The notes below the pieces were generated by a model, which saw only the letters and a program-made list of their open reading frames with translations, searched no databases and had not been told where the DNA came from. From assembly GCF_927798095.1 (NCBI RefSeq), contig NZ_CAKMMF010000003.1:1-36511 (forward strand): a stretch of DNA of 36,511 nt, in the 5' to 3' direction. This document shows, one piece after another, positions 25,586 to 34,557 of the stretch. Origin of the DNA: Paenibacillus plantiphilus (GTDB lineage Bacteria; Bacillota; Bacilli; Paenibacillales; Paenibacillaceae). Each line of letters begins with the position of its first letter. Position 1 is the first letter of the stretch. The position numbers were made by a program, and so were the translations under genes.

Positions 25586-25628
25586 GTCGCTCTCTCCTTC
25601 AATGATATGGAATCAACTCTATCTAAAT

Positions 25629-25643
25629 GAGAGTCATACTCTC
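25629..25643. promoter_or_regulatory. Perfect palindrome upstream of mrfA
   Basis: GAGAGT-CAT-ACTCTC is a perfect 6-bp inverted repeat with a 3-bp centre, 44 bp before the mrfA ATG. It could be an operator; no known regulator site is recognised. Confidence 0.35.
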
Positions 25644-25685
25644 TCCCAAAATCTTTCACCTATTTGCAAGTGACCCAACCTTCAA

Positions 25686-25727
25686 TGTTCGGTGTTCGGT
25701 GTTCGGTGTTCGGTGTTCGGTGTTTGG
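25686..25727. repeat. 7-bp microsatellite (TGTTCGG, six copies)
   Basis: Five perfect copies of TGTTCGG and one TGTTTGG run head to tail. On the minus strand this is ACCGAAC repeated, about 100 bp before mrfA. Copy number may vary by slipped-strand replication. Confidence 0.95.
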
Positions 25728-25945
25728 TAAGTGCTATGCGTAATAGCTTTGCGTGATCGCTTTTCGAGCAATCTCGTCGAGACAAATTTGCAATTGTAGC
25801 GTTAATATGAACATGCTAAGCGTCCAAACTTTTCTTGATCCTTTAACTTCTTATTGTACAGAATGCATGTTCGCACTGCAATTGGAATCTGCTGCAATTG
25901 TACTGCTGATTTTCAGACTCTTGAAAAATTCACACCGTACAATCA
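25728..25945. other. Non-coding stretch between microsatellite and repeat array
   Basis: This is A/T-rich sequence with several CAATTG and TGCAATT words. No ORF, promoter pair or RNA fold is convincing here. Confidence 0.5.
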
Positions 25946-26294
25946 AGGTATGCATGAAACAGCCTTCTTACAGATGGTAAAGCATCGTAGAATCCTCTTC
26001 TACTATCGCCGTAAGGTGGAAAAACAGCGTTACAGCAAGAAAAAGTGAACCGAGGCGCGCTGTAAGCATGTAAAACATTCTTACAGATGGAAAAGCATCG
26101 TAGAATCCACTTTTACTATCGCCGTAAGGTGGAAAAACAGCGTTACAGCGAGGAAAAGTGAACCGAGGCGCGCTGTAAGCATGTAAAACATTCTTACAGA
26201 TGGTAAGCATCGTAGAATCCTCTTCTACTATCGCCGTAATGAGTGATATCTGGAAATACCGTGTTGCAGCACGATATAGGAACGCGAGGCGCGA
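25946..26294. repeat. Tandem array of three 113-bp-period units (array 2)
   Basis: TTCTTACAGATGG recurs at 25965, 26078 and 26191, and CTGTAAGCATG at 26060 and 26173, exactly 113 bp apart. The left copy is diverged at its start, and the right copy has a degenerate tail. CTGTAAGCATGT and ACATTCTTACAG (26060-26071 and 26075-26086) form a 12-bp stem with one mismatch and an AAA loop. Aligned with array 1, the unit length, CTGTAAGCATGT, GCCGTAAG at offset 62-69 and TTACAGC at offset 84-90 coincide, although the rest differs. Confidence 0.9.
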
Positions 26295-26457
26295 TGGATA
26301 TTCGAGATGCGAGCAACGGCTGATGCAGCCCCTTCTGAAAATGTCCCCATGTCCCCGTGACTAATTCTCAACTCCCATTTCATTCTGGAGGGTGACTTCA
26401 TCAACGTCATAGGAGTATTGGCTGGCCTAAAAGCCCCCCCCCTCACTACTCGAATTA
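26295..26457. other. Non-coding stretch with a poly-C run
   Basis: No gene is supported here. It holds GTCCCC-AT-GTCCCC and a run of nine C (26434-26442) next to the rnz terminator. Confidence 0.5.
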
Positions 26458-26508
26458 CAAAAAGCCGAACTCTTCTTCCTCCAGTAGAGAGGAATTGAGG
26501 ACGGCTTA
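26458..26508 (-). terminator. Terminator of rnz
   Basis: AAGCCG/CGGCTT with an inner CCTC/GAGG pair is followed by a T-run on the minus strand. It lies about 60 bp downstream of the rnz stop. Confidence 0.65.
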
Positions 26509-26565
26509 TTGCCGCTGCCTAAGCAGCATACGAACGCGTGCGGCTGTTCCCGCTTTACTCCGGCA

Positions 26566-27492
26566 TCAAACCGACTTAGGAATATCAACTTCCATATAAT
26601 CGTCGGCAGCGATTGTATGGGGGAATACCTCGCGCGCCGCGTCCAGCAACGAGCCGATCGTTTCCTTATCGAAGCGTGAGCTGAAATGTGTGAGAACGAG
26701 CTGCTTGACGCCTGCGCTTGCTGCGGTCTCCGCGGCCTGTAAGACGGTGGAATGGCCATAAGCCGCGGCCTTCGCTTCCATCCCCGGCCCGAATGTCCCC
26801 TCATGAACGAGCAGATTGGCATCCTTAGCAAGAGCAATAGAATTGCCGCAAGGGTAAGTATCGCCAAGGACGGTTATGACTCGACCGGCAGTAGGCGGGC
26901 TAACCACATCGGCCGCACGGATAATCTCTCCTGATGCGAGTGTCACATCCTCCCCCTGCTTCAGCTTGCCATAGAGTGGTCCCGGTGCTAAGCCAAGCTC
27001 AGCTAACCGTTCCATGTTCAGTTGTCCAGGCTGAGGATACTCTATAATTCTAAACCCAAAGCAGGGCATGCGATGGTCCAGCTCTGCGGCTTCAACCTTG
27101 AATTTTCCATCATCTAGAATCTGGCCGGAAGTGATCTCAATAATTTCCAGATCATATGCCAGATGTGTTCCACTTAATCGAAACACACCTTCAATGAATG
27201 CGCGTATACCTGAAGGTCCGAACAGCTTCAGCGGGCCCGCTCCATCGAAGTAAGACCTGCTGCTGAGCAGCCCTGGCAGACCGTATACATGATCGCCATG
27301 CAGATGTGTGACAAAAATATTATCCAGCTTATTCAGCTTCAGCTTGCTCCCCATAAGCCGATGCTGTGTCCCCTCACCCGCATCAAACAGCCAGAAGCTG
27401 TTCATTGGCTCCGGCAATGACAGCGCGATGGAGGTTACGTTGCGATCCTTGGTAGGCCGTCCGGCGCTTGTTCCTAGAAATGTAAGCTGCAT
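26566..27492 (-). CDS. rnz: Ribonuclease Z
   Basis: The 308-residue metallo-beta-lactamase-fold endonuclease removes the 3' trailer of tRNA precursors. The opening MQLTFLGTSAGRPTKDRN and the THLHGDH zinc motif (62-68) are typical of RNase Z, as are FDAGEGTQ (36-43), a later LDHRMPCFGF, and the C-terminal LTHFSSRF. Length matches the short bacterial form. ATG 27490-27492 has GGAGGTG 8 nt upstream. It follows metH on the same strand, with a long hairpin between them. Confidence 0.94.
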   Translation of the reverse strand: MQLTFLGTSAGRPTKDRNVTSIALSLPEPMNSFWLFDAGEGTQHRLMGSKLKLNKLDNIFVTHLHGDHVYGLPGLLSSRSYFDGAGPLKLFGPSGIRAFIEGVFRLSGTHLAYDLEIIEITSGQILDDGKFKVEAAELDHRMPCFGFRIIEYPQPGQLNMERLAELGLAPGPLYGKLKQGEDVTLASGEIIRAADVVSPPTAGRVITVLGDTYPCGNSIALAKDANLLVHEGTFGPGMEAKAAAYGHSTVLQAAETAASAGVKQLVLTHFSSRFDKETIGSLLDAAREVFPHTIAADDYMEVDIPKSV

Positions 27493-27525
27493 CCATACCC
27501 ACCTCCACGATTGATTACTACAGCA

Positions 27526-27571
27526 ATACCCTTCGCTGGAGACGGAGAAACTCCGTAATAGCGAAGGGTAT
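27526..27571 (-). other. Long hairpin between metH and rnz
   Basis: ATACCCTTCGCT (27526-27537) and AGCGAAGGGTAT (27560-27571) form a perfect 12-bp stem with an inner GGAG/CTCC helix. There is no T-run on either strand, so it may stabilise an mRNA end or weakly terminate metH rather than be a standard terminator. Confidence 0.6.
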
Positions 27572-27608
27572 GTCGCGAAGCATCATTCTCTATCGTTAAT
27601 TATTATTA

Positions 27609-30600
27609 TTATACTTTCTCAACGTTAAAATACTGCGCTTCCCGATGAGAGAATACCATTGCGGATACCGATGCTTCCGGCTCCATCATGAAGCCTTCTG
27701 TAAGCTCAACTCCGATGTCCTCCGGCTTCATCAGGTCGAACAATGGCTCCTGATCCTCCAGATTCGGACAAGCAGGATAGCCGAACGATACACGAATGCC
27801 TTGATAACGTGCGCCATGACGCTGTTTCATAGTCATTTCGACCGGGTCCGGGAATCCCCAGTTGTCACGCATGACATGATGCACACGTTCTGCAAGTCCT
27901 TCCGCAACCTCCAGCGCTACGGCGTTGAGCGCATGTGAACGCAGGTAATCGCCCTTGTCCTTCCATTCGTTCGCCATATCGCGCACACCTTCGCCTGCAG
28001 TTACGACCAGGAACCCGACATAATCCATTATCCCGCTCTCAACAGGCTTCAAGAAATCCGCCAGACAGAGAAACGGCTCCACATTCTGACGCGGGAATGT
28101 GAATCGTTTGATCTCGCGTCCAGGCTCCTGCGGATCATAGATAATGATATCATTGCCTGTTGATTGAGCTGGGAAGAACCGATACATGGCATGAGCGTGA
28201 ATCGTCCCCTTAGTGGCCGCCTCGTGCAAAATTGTATCTACTGTTTCCTTCAGCTGAACGGCTTTTTCATTGCCCTCTGCAAGCAGCTGTTCCACATTGC
28301 CGCGCAGCCCCAGGTGATGGCCCAGCAGCATCTGCATATTCACATACGGCACAATATGAGGAATCGGAATGTCTCTTATTACATGGCGATCGAGATCCGG
28401 CGGGATGTACACAGGATCATCGACAGAAATTTTGGATCTCGCTACCCGAGTCAGCTCCGGCAGCGCCTTCTTCTCTTCAACCTCGACACTTCCCGCCGCC
28501 TTGAAAGCCGCCAATTCTTCCTCATACTGATGTCGAAACTCAGGATTCATCAGCTTATTCGCAATATCCAGTCCGTCCATTGCATCCTTCGCATAGAGGA
28601 CGAGCCCATCATACTCAGGACTGATACGGTTCTTCGTGAATTTCCTCGTCAATGCCGCACCGCCAACAAGAATCGGCGCATCAATGCCCGCAACGCGCAT
28701 ATCCTGAGCAGTGGTCACCATCTGCTGAGCTGATTTAACAAGCAGCCCCGACAAACCGATGGCATCTACCTTCTCCTTGCGATAAGCTTCAATAATTTGT
28801 TCCGGCGGCACCTTGATGCCAAGGTTAATGATTTTAAAGCCATTGTTGGACAGTATGATCTCGACAAGGTTTTTGCCGATATCATGCACATCGCCTTTCA
28901 CGGTGGCAAGAATGATTTTCCCCTTTACAGCGGATTCGTTCTTCTCCATAAATGGCTCCAAATAAGCAACAGACGCCTTCATAACTTCAGCGCTCTGCAG
29001 CACCTCGGCCACAATCAGCTCATTGTTGTTGAATAGACGGCCAACCTCTTCCATCCCTTTCATAAGCGGTCCATTAATAATCTCAAGCGGTGAATATTTC
29101 TTCATCGCCTCATCGAGATCGGGAACCAAACCTTCCTTCGTTCCTTCGACAACATAGGAGCCAAGGCGCTCCTCCAGTGTAAGATTGGATACCTTCTCCT
29201 TCTTCTCCACCTTCTTATTGCGGAAAGCAGCAACAAATGCAGCTAATGTGTCGTCATTTGTGTTATAGATAAGCTCCTCAGCAAGACGGCGGTCCTCCTC
29301 GGAGATGGATGCATATCGCTCCAGCTTCTCCGTGTTGACAATCGCATAATCAAGCCCGGCTTTCGTACAATGATAGAGATAAACAGAGTTCAATACTTCA
29401 CGTCCAGCATCCGGCAAGCCGAACGAGATGTTGCTTAGGCCAAGGATGGTTTTCGCTCTTGGATACTTCTCCTTAATCATGCGTATGCCTTCGAGCGTCT
29501 CTACAGCAGAGCCAATGTACTGCGGATCACCTGAGCCGACCGGGAACATGTTGGGATCGAAAATAATATCATCAGGCTCCATCCCGTATTTGTTCACCAG
29601 CAGCTCATACGATCTGGAGGCAACTTCCATCTTCGCTTCCCGCGAAACTGCCTGGCCGCGCTCATCAATAAGAATACAAACAACTGCTGCGCCATAACGA
29701 TGAATAAGGGGCAGAATCTGCTCGAACTTAGATTCTCCGTCCTCAAGGTTAATGGAGTTAATGATCGCTTTGCCCTGCGAATATTTGAGTCCCAGCTCGA
29801 TAATATGATCATAGGTGGAGTCGAGCATGAGCGGAGCTTTAACCTTCTTCACTACCTGCGGTATGAATTCATTCACCGCATAAGTCTCATCAATATCCGT
29901 ATCTTGAAGGTTGATATCGATGATATGAGCCCCGCCCTTCACTTGCGCTCTGGCGATCTCGGATGCTTCCTCGAATTTCCCTTCCTTGATCAGACGCTTG
30001 AACTTGCGCGAGCCGGAGATATTAGTCCGTTCACCAATCATTATAGGGCGGTTGTCTTCTTCAATATAAACCGTCTCAATACCTGAAACTGCCGGCGGAT
30101 GATCACCCTTAATCTCACGAGGCGGGTACTTGCTTAATACTTCATCCATCGCACGAATATGATCAGGCGTCGTTCCGCAGCAGCCGCCAGCGATGTTGAG
30201 CCATCCCTGCTCGGCAAAAGCTCCGATCTTCGTCGCAAGCGAAGCTGGCGATTCATGATAATTGCCGTTCTCATCCGGCAAGCCAGCATTCGGATAGCAG
30301 CTAATCGCAGTGCGGGCAATATCAGAGAGCGTGCGGATATGATCACGCATGAACTCCGGACCAGTCGCACAGTTCAGTCCGATCGAGATTGGCTTCAAAT
30401 GCTCAAGCGAGATGTAGAAGGACTCAATATTTTGCCCGGCAAGAGTAGTGCCCATCGGTTCGATCGTACCCGAAATCATGACTGGCAATGTTTGGCCCGT
30501 TATCTCGAACGCCTTATGAATACCGATACTGCCTGCTTTAACGTTCAGCGTATCCTGTGACGTTTCGAGCATAAGCGTGTCTACGCCGCCTTCGATTAAC

Positions 30601-31049
30601 GCGACCGCCTGCTCGCAATAGCTGTCCACCAGCTCATCGAATGTTACGCCGCCTGTGACAGAAAGCGTCTTCGTTGTAGGTCCCATAGCGCCAGCAACAA
30701 ATCGCGGACGTTCAGGGGTCGAAAACTTGCGCGCCGCTTCAACAGCAATCGCTGCTGCAGCGAGGTTAATTTCACGCGCCTTGTCCTGAATATCGTATTC
30801 AGCCAGAACGACACTGGTCGCACCAAACGTGTTCGTCTCCAAAATGTCGGTTCCCGCTGCTAAATATGCCTCGTGAATATCGCGAATAACATCCGGCCTG
30901 GTGAGCACCAGCATCTCGTTGCAGCCGTCCAATTCTTCGCCTCCGAAGTCTTCAGGTCCAAGATCAACCTGCTGAATCATCGTCCCCATTGCTCCATCGA
31001 GAATGAGAATTCGTTTCTTTATCATTTCTTGAATTGTCGGATTAGACAT
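27609..31049 (-). CDS. metH: Cobalamin-dependent methionine synthase
   Basis: The 1146-residue enzyme transfers the methyl group of methyltetrahydrofolate to homocysteine through methylcobalamin. Four modules are visible in order. The homocysteine-binding domain (about 1-320) has zinc cysteines in LNCATGP and GGCCGTTPD. The pterin-binding domain is about 350-620. The cobalamin-binding domain has the cap and GDVHDIGKNLV histidine (about 640-870). The SAM-binding reactivation domain is about 900-1146. ATG 31047-31049 has AAGGAAG upstream; the frame is open 14 codons further without a ribosome site. It is divergent from mtnD. No S-box or cobalamin riboswitch fits in the short leader. Confidence 0.95.
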   Translation of the reverse strand: MSNPTIQEMIKKRILILDGAMGTMIQQVDLGPEDFGGEELDGCNEMLVLTRPDVIRDIHEAYLAAGTDILETNTFGATSVVLAEYDIQDKAREINLAAAAIAVEAARKFSTPERPRFVAGAMGPTTKTLSVTGGVTFDELVDSYCEQAVALIEGGVDTLMLETSQDTLNVKAGSIGIHKAFEITGQTLPVMISGTIEPMGTTLAGQNIESFYISLEHLKPISIGLNCATGPEFMRDHIRTLSDIARTAISCYPNAGLPDENGNYHESPASLATKIGAFAEQGWLNIAGGCCGTTPDHIRAMDEVLSKYPPREIKGDHPPAVSGIETVYIEEDNRPIMIGERTNISGSRKFKRLIKEGKFEEASEIARAQVKGGAHIIDINLQDTDIDETYAVNEFIPQVVKKVKAPLMLDSTYDHIIELGLKYSQGKAIINSINLEDGESKFEQILPLIHRYGAAVVCILIDERGQAVSREAKMEVASRSYELLVNKYGMEPDDIIFDPNMFPVGSGDPQYIGSAVETLEGIRMIKEKYPRAKTILGLSNISFGLPDAGREVLNSVYLYHCTKAGLDYAIVNTEKLERYASISEEDRRLAEELIYNTNDDTLAAFVAAFRNKKVEKKEKVSNLTLEERLGSYVVEGTKEGLVPDLDEAMKKYSPLEIINGPLMKGMEEVGRLFNNNELIVAEVLQSAEVMKASVAYLEPFMEKNESAVKGKIILATVKGDVHDIGKNLVEIILSNNGFKIINLGIKVPPEQIIEAYRKEKVDAIGLSGLLVKSAQQMVTTAQDMRVAGIDAPILVGGAALTRKFTKNRISPEYDGLVLYAKDAMDGLDIANKLMNPEFRHQYEEELAAFKAAGSVEVEEKKALPELTRVARSKISVDDPVYIPPDLDRHVIRDIPIPHIVPYVNMQMLLGHHLGLRGNVEQLLAEGNEKAVQLKETVDTILHEAATKGTIHAHAMYRFFPAQSTGNDIIIYDPQEPGREIKRFTFPRQNVEPFLCLADFLKPVESGIMDYVGFLVVTAGEGVRDMANEWKDKGDYLRSHALNAVALEVAEGLAERVHHVMRDNWGFPDPVEMTMKQRHGARYQGIRVSFGYPACPNLEDQEPLFDLMKPEDIGVELTEGFMMEPEASVSAMVFSHREAQYFNVEKV

Positions 31050-31175
31050 CGATGAACTTCCTTCCCCACACTGCAAAATCCGCCGCTGCAACAGTAAACA
31101 GCTGGCACAACTGTCAGTGAAAAATCATTACCACTTAGTCTACCAGAATCGTTCGAATGTGAAAAGGTTCTTCTG

Positions 31176-31204
31176 TCGACAGTACCGCACATTTCCTATA
31201 TAAT
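31176..31204 (+). promoter_or_regulatory. Sigma-A promoter of mtnD
   Basis: TCGACA (31176-31181) and TATAAT (31199-31204) are separated by 17 bp, giving a start near 31211. A second TATAAT at 31219-31224 has no matching -35. Confidence 0.65.
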
Positions 31205-31249
31205 CATTCTTATCGGAATATAATACATTGGGAAATGAGGGATAGCATC

Positions 31250-31792
31250 ATGGCTGAAATTCGAATCCGCAATACGGAGGAACGAATTCAAGGAGAAGAG
31301 AACGTCCGAGCTTTTCTGGATAGTCAAGAAGTGCTGTATGAGCATTGGAACCCTGAACAGCTCCCGGCTGAGCTCCGCAACAAATTTATATTGAGCGATG
31401 AGGAGAAGGGTCAAATTCTGGCGACATTCGATAAAGAAATTCGCGATCTCGCTTCCCGCCGCGGCTACCAGACCTGGGATATTGTCGCGTTATCTGACGC
31501 AACGCCTAACCTTGACGAGCTGCTGAAGAAATTCGAGCAGGTGCACACCCACACCGAAGATGAGGTCCGTGCAATTACTGCTGGCAAAGGTATTTTTATC
31601 ATAAAAGGCAGCGATGACGTTGGTTACTTCGATGTTGAATTGGAAGCTGGCGATGTGATCTCGGTTCCTGAGCACAAGCCCCACTTTTTCACCCTGATGG
31701 AGAACCGCCAAATCGTTGCTGTCCGTCTTTTTATCGAAACCGAAGGCTGGATTGCGCATGGCTATGACGATCCTGCATTCCAGAAAGCATAG
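31250..31792 (+). CDS. mtnD: Acireductone dioxygenase
   Basis: The 180-residue cupin converts acireductone to the 2-keto acid precursor of methionine in the methionine salvage pathway. The metal ligands fit HTHTEDE (H99, H101, E105) and a later histidine in EHKPHFF (H142 or H145), and the length is right. ATG 31250 is chosen because GAGGG lies 8 nt upstream and homology starts at MAEIRIRN; the frame opens 5 codons earlier. No other salvage gene is adjacent, but metH, also a methionine-forming gene, is divergent from it. Confidence 0.9.
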   Translation: MAEIRIRNTEERIQGEENVRAFLDSQEVLYEHWNPEQLPAELRNKFILSDEEKGQILATFDKEIRDLASRRGYQTWDIVALSDATPNLDELLKKFEQVHTHTEDEVRAITAGKGIFIIKGSDDVGYFDVELEAGDVISVPEHKPHFFTLMENRQIVAVRLFIETEGWIAHGYDDPAFQKA

Positions 31793-31824
31793 ACCCCATC
31801 CTGACTTCACCATTAACAATCAAC

Positions 31825-31874
31825 AAAGACCCGCTTGCCGAACGCATCAATTGCGTGCAGATAAGCGGGTCTTT
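31825..31874 (+). terminator. Bidirectional terminator between mtnD and the HAD gene
   Basis: AAAGACCCGCTT (31825-31836) and AAGCGGGTCTTT (31863-31874) form a perfect 12-bp stem. It is flanked by A/T-rich sequence between two convergent genes. Confidence 0.8.
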
Positions 31875-31919
31875 ATTAATAAATGCGATGTATGCAAGCC
31901 AGTTTAAGCATGTAATGTG

Positions 31920-32705
31920 TTAGGCGAGAAGCGGCAATAGCTCCTCCAAATGCTTGATCTCATGCGTCGGAATAATCTCATCGGTACGTTCCATGCCATG
32001 ACGATTGATCCATACCGAAGTCATGCCGATCGTGTTGGCGCCGAGAATATCGGTTGTCAGCTTGTCACCGACCATGACGCCATCCTCTGGCTCAATCCCC
32101 AATCGCTCCAGCGCATGCTTGAAGATCGAAGCGGCAGGCTTGCCTTCGCCAAACTCGCCGGAAATAATAATATGATCGAAGTATGGTGCAAGCTCGGGAA
32201 CGCCGCTGAGCTTCTCACGCTGAAGATCAGGAGAGCCGTTCGTCAGCAGCAGCAGCTGATACTTGCCTTTTAATGCTTCAAGCAGGCGAAAGGTTTCCTC
32301 ATATACGAGCGGACGGCTGCGCCGTTCGGCTGGAAACTGCTCAGCGAGCGCTGCTCCAAGCTCTTCATTATTAACGCCCAGCGCGCTTAATCCGCGAGTC
32401 CATGCTTCACGACGATAACCAGGAGCAAGCTGCTCCAGCTTGCGGAACTCCTCCTGCTCGCCTTCGCGAAAATCCGCCCACAGCCCTTCAAACGGATTGA
32501 TGCCGATCATTTTAGTGAACGAAAACGTTTCAAACGATTCATACAGCGCTCGCGCTTCGCGGCGCACCGACTCCTCCAGCGCATCCGAATCGATACCGGC
32601 GACTTCAGCACCCCTCTGACAGGTAGCCTCGAACGCCTCCTTAATACTGCGGTCATCCCACAGCAAAGTATCATCCAAATCAAATAGTACCGCTTTCTTA
32701 GCCAT
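31920..32705 (-). CDS. HAD-superfamily hydrolase (YjjG-like)
   Basis: The 261-residue phosphatase shows motif I FDLDDTLLW (D9, D11), motif II LLTNGS, motif III lysine in GEGKPAASIF and motif IV GDKLTTDILGA, with a helical C1 cap. The nearest well-studied type is the YjjG/YsaA group acting on nucleotides or small phosphates. ATG 32703-32705 is chosen over the longer open frame because that extension overlaps the upstream gene. The AGGGG site is somewhat distant (13 nt). It lies 25 bp after the membrane-protein gene. Confidence 0.88.
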   Translation of the reverse strand: MAKKAVLFDLDDTLLWDDRSIKEAFEATCQRGAEVAGIDSDALEESVRREARALYESFETFSFTKMIGINPFEGLWADFREGEQEEFRKLEQLAPGYRREAWTRGLSALGVNNEELGAALAEQFPAERRSRPLVYEETFRLLEALKGKYQLLLLTNGSPDLQREKLSGVPELAPYFDHIIISGEFGEGKPAASIFKHALERLGIEPEDGVMVGDKLTTDILGANTIGMTSVWINRHGMERTDEIIPTHEIKHLEELLPLLA

Positions 32706-32730
32706 AACGATTATTCGACCCCTATCTCTT

Positions 32731-33255
32731 TTATTTCTCCATGAATGGAATGCTGTTGTTGGCAGCAAAGACTCTCAGCGGCTCACGCATATCGTCCGTT
32801 GGGAAACGGTTCGTAGCTTGGGAAAACATCCAGTTGCCGCCCTTCTTCTGCTCGATGATAACATAGCCCTTCTTCACCACGATCGCTTTGATCGCATCCT
32901 TGAACAATGATTTATCACCCATAAACCGACGGGAACGAATGTACTCCTTGCTGATGGTCAAATACGGCTTGCGGAAGAAAAACAACACGGCAAGCAGGAT
33001 ATAACAGGCAATCGTGACCCAGAACATCGCGCCAGTCTGTTCATACACGGGTGATCTGAGCGTAACCATGACATAAAATCCGATAAACAGGATTAGGAAG
33101 ATCGGGAATATGAAGCTTCTACCCTTGAACGTCTCCGCTGTGGAATCAGCAGCAGTCGATTGAGTGAGGCTTATCGGCTTCTTCCCTTCCTTCTTTCTTT
33201 GTTTATTAAGCTCAAGCTGATTCTTCTGAACCTTGCGTTCCCAGGATCGCGACAC
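32731..33255 (-). CDS. Unknown two-helix membrane protein
   Basis: The 174-residue protein is of a family I cannot name. It has a very basic N terminus (about 1-45), two hydrophobic helices (about 48-65 and 76-92), and a C-terminal cytoplasmic-type region reading SKEYIRSRRFMGDK ... VVKKGYVIIEQKKG, which resembles a small PH-like beta domain. The start is GTG 33253-33255 with AAGGAGG 7 nt upstream, giving MSRSWERK. It stands between an aldo/keto reductase gene and the HAD gene, all on the same strand. Confidence 0.8.
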   Translation of the reverse strand: MSRSWERKVQKNQLELNKQRKKEGKKPISLTQSTAADSTAETFKGRSFIFPIFLILFIGFYVMVTLRSPVYEQTGAMFWVTIACYILLAVLFFFRKPYLTISKEYIRSRRFMGDKSLFKDAIKAIVVKKGYVIIEQKKGGNWMFSQATNRFPTDDMREPLRVFAANNSIPFMEK

Positions 33256-33314
33256 CGATGTTCCTCCTTATTTCAATTACGAAAAATATATTTCCCTGCA
33301 TCATTAATCCTCTT

Positions 33315-34301
33315 TTATAACGGTCTTGCGAATTTTGCGATGAATCGGTTCGGATACTCGGAGGGCAGTGCGCTCACCGCATCCAGTCGATCCCATATCT
33401 CCTGCGGCAGCTCCCAGCCGACAGCTCCCATATTATCCTGGAACTGCTCCAGCGTTCTTGCTCCGAAGATCGGAGAAGTAATGCCTCTTTGCTGCAAAAG
33501 CCATCGAAGCGCGACTTGCGCCGGCGTCTTGTCCAATTCTGCAGCAGCACGCTCAACGATATCCAGAATGGCAAAATTCTTCTCCGTGGAGCGAACCTGC
33601 CAGGAGCTCTCTCCTGTCTTCGCCGTCAGACGGCCGCTGGTTGGCTCTTCACGGTTATAACGGCCTGTCAGGAAGCCGCCACCGAGCGGCGCCCATGGAA
33701 TGATGCCTACATTCTCTTCCAGGCACAACGAGATCATCTCACGATCCATTTCACGGCTGACAAGACTGTACTGCGGCTGAATGGAGATAAAACGAACATA
33801 GCGGTTCAGCTCGCTCGTCCCCAATGATTTCATTAGCTGCCAGGCCAGAAAGTTGGAGCAGCCGATATAACGCACTTTGCCGGAAGTAACCAGATCGTCC
33901 AGTGTGCGCAGCGTTTCCTCGATCGGCGTTGCATGATCCCAGACATGCATCTGATACAAATCAATATAGTCGGTTTGCAGCCTCTTCAAGCTGGCCTCAA
34001 CACCATCCATAATATGCTTTCGCGAAATGCCTGCGCCGTTAGGATGATCTGCAGTTGGAAAGCGGACCTTGGTAGCAAGAACGACCTCTGAGCGACGCTC
34101 TTTAATCGCTTGCCCGACGATCTCTTCAGAACGGCCGGAAACATAAACATCCGCAGTATCCAGAAAATTGCCTCCACGATCCAGGAAGCTGTGAATCATA
34201 GCTATAGAATCCGTATCGCTTGTCGTATTGCCAAAGGTCATCGTTCCAAGACAAAGCTCCGAAACAGCCAGACCGCTTCGGCCAAGTAATCGAATCTGCA
34301 T
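33315..34301 (-). CDS. Aldo/keto reductase
   Basis: The 328-residue NADPH-dependent oxidoreductase has the catalytic tetrad of the family: D48, Y53 (FLDTADVY), K78 (LATKVRF) and H119 (LYQMHVWDH). It also has the GCSNF cofactor segment. The substrate is unknown; it resembles YajO/Tas-type members. ATG 34299-34301 has GGAGGG about 12 nt upstream, a little far. It is co-directional with the genes on both sides. Confidence 0.92.
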   Translation of the reverse strand: MQIRLLGRSGLAVSELCLGTMTFGNTTSDTDSIAMIHSFLDRGGNFLDTADVYVSGRSEEIVGQAIKERRSEVVLATKVRFPTADHPNGAGISRKHIMDGVEASLKRLQTDYIDLYQMHVWDHATPIEETLRTLDDLVTSGKVRYIGCSNFLAWQLMKSLGTSELNRYVRFISIQPQYSLVSREMDREMISLCLEENVGIIPWAPLGGGFLTGRYNREEPTSGRLTAKTGESSWQVRSTEKNFAILDIVERAAAELDKTPAQVALRWLLQQRGITSPIFGARTLEQFQDNMGAVGWELPQEIWDRLDAVSALPSEYPNRFIAKFARPL

Positions 34302-34365
34302 CCTATTCGATACCCTCCTTCATAATTATAGCGGTTATCAATTACAAATACTTGCAGCTCAAATG

Positions 34366-34557
34366 CTATTCCTTCTTGCTCTCTTCTTCTTCATCCTCGA
34401 CCCACTTGATATTATCAAGCTGATCGCGAAAATTACGTTTGAAATTGTTCAAATATTGTTGGCGCAGCTCGCCTCGTTCAACAACTTCCTCCGGTGTTAA
34501 ACCGATCGTCTTGTGCTTGCGAGACAGCTCATTAATACGAGCAATTAAGTTCTCCAA
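34366..34557 (-). CDS. DUF896 protein (YnzC-like)
   Basis: The 63-residue form reads MENLIARINELSRK ... LRQQYLNNFKRNFRDQLD and then an acidic tail. It matches Bacillus YnzC, a short helical-hairpin protein of unknown function. The TTG start at 34555-34557 has GAGGAG 9 nt upstream and aligns with the family's N terminus. An ATG at 34590 would add 11 residues, but its AGGAG is only 3 nt away. In Bacillus ynzC follows yneA-yneB; here yneB is absent and a terminator separates it from yneA. Confidence 0.82.
   Translation of the reverse strand: MENLIARINELSRKHKTIGLTPEEVVERGELRQQYLNNFKRNFRDQLDNIKWVEDEEEESKKE

Noticed and set aside
26228..26446. 72-residue minus-strand ORF ending near array 2, with GTCCCC repeats hinting at a transposase remnant
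   Set aside because: It overlaps the degenerate repeat unit and the poly-C run, has no ribosome site, and no transposase motif is convincing.
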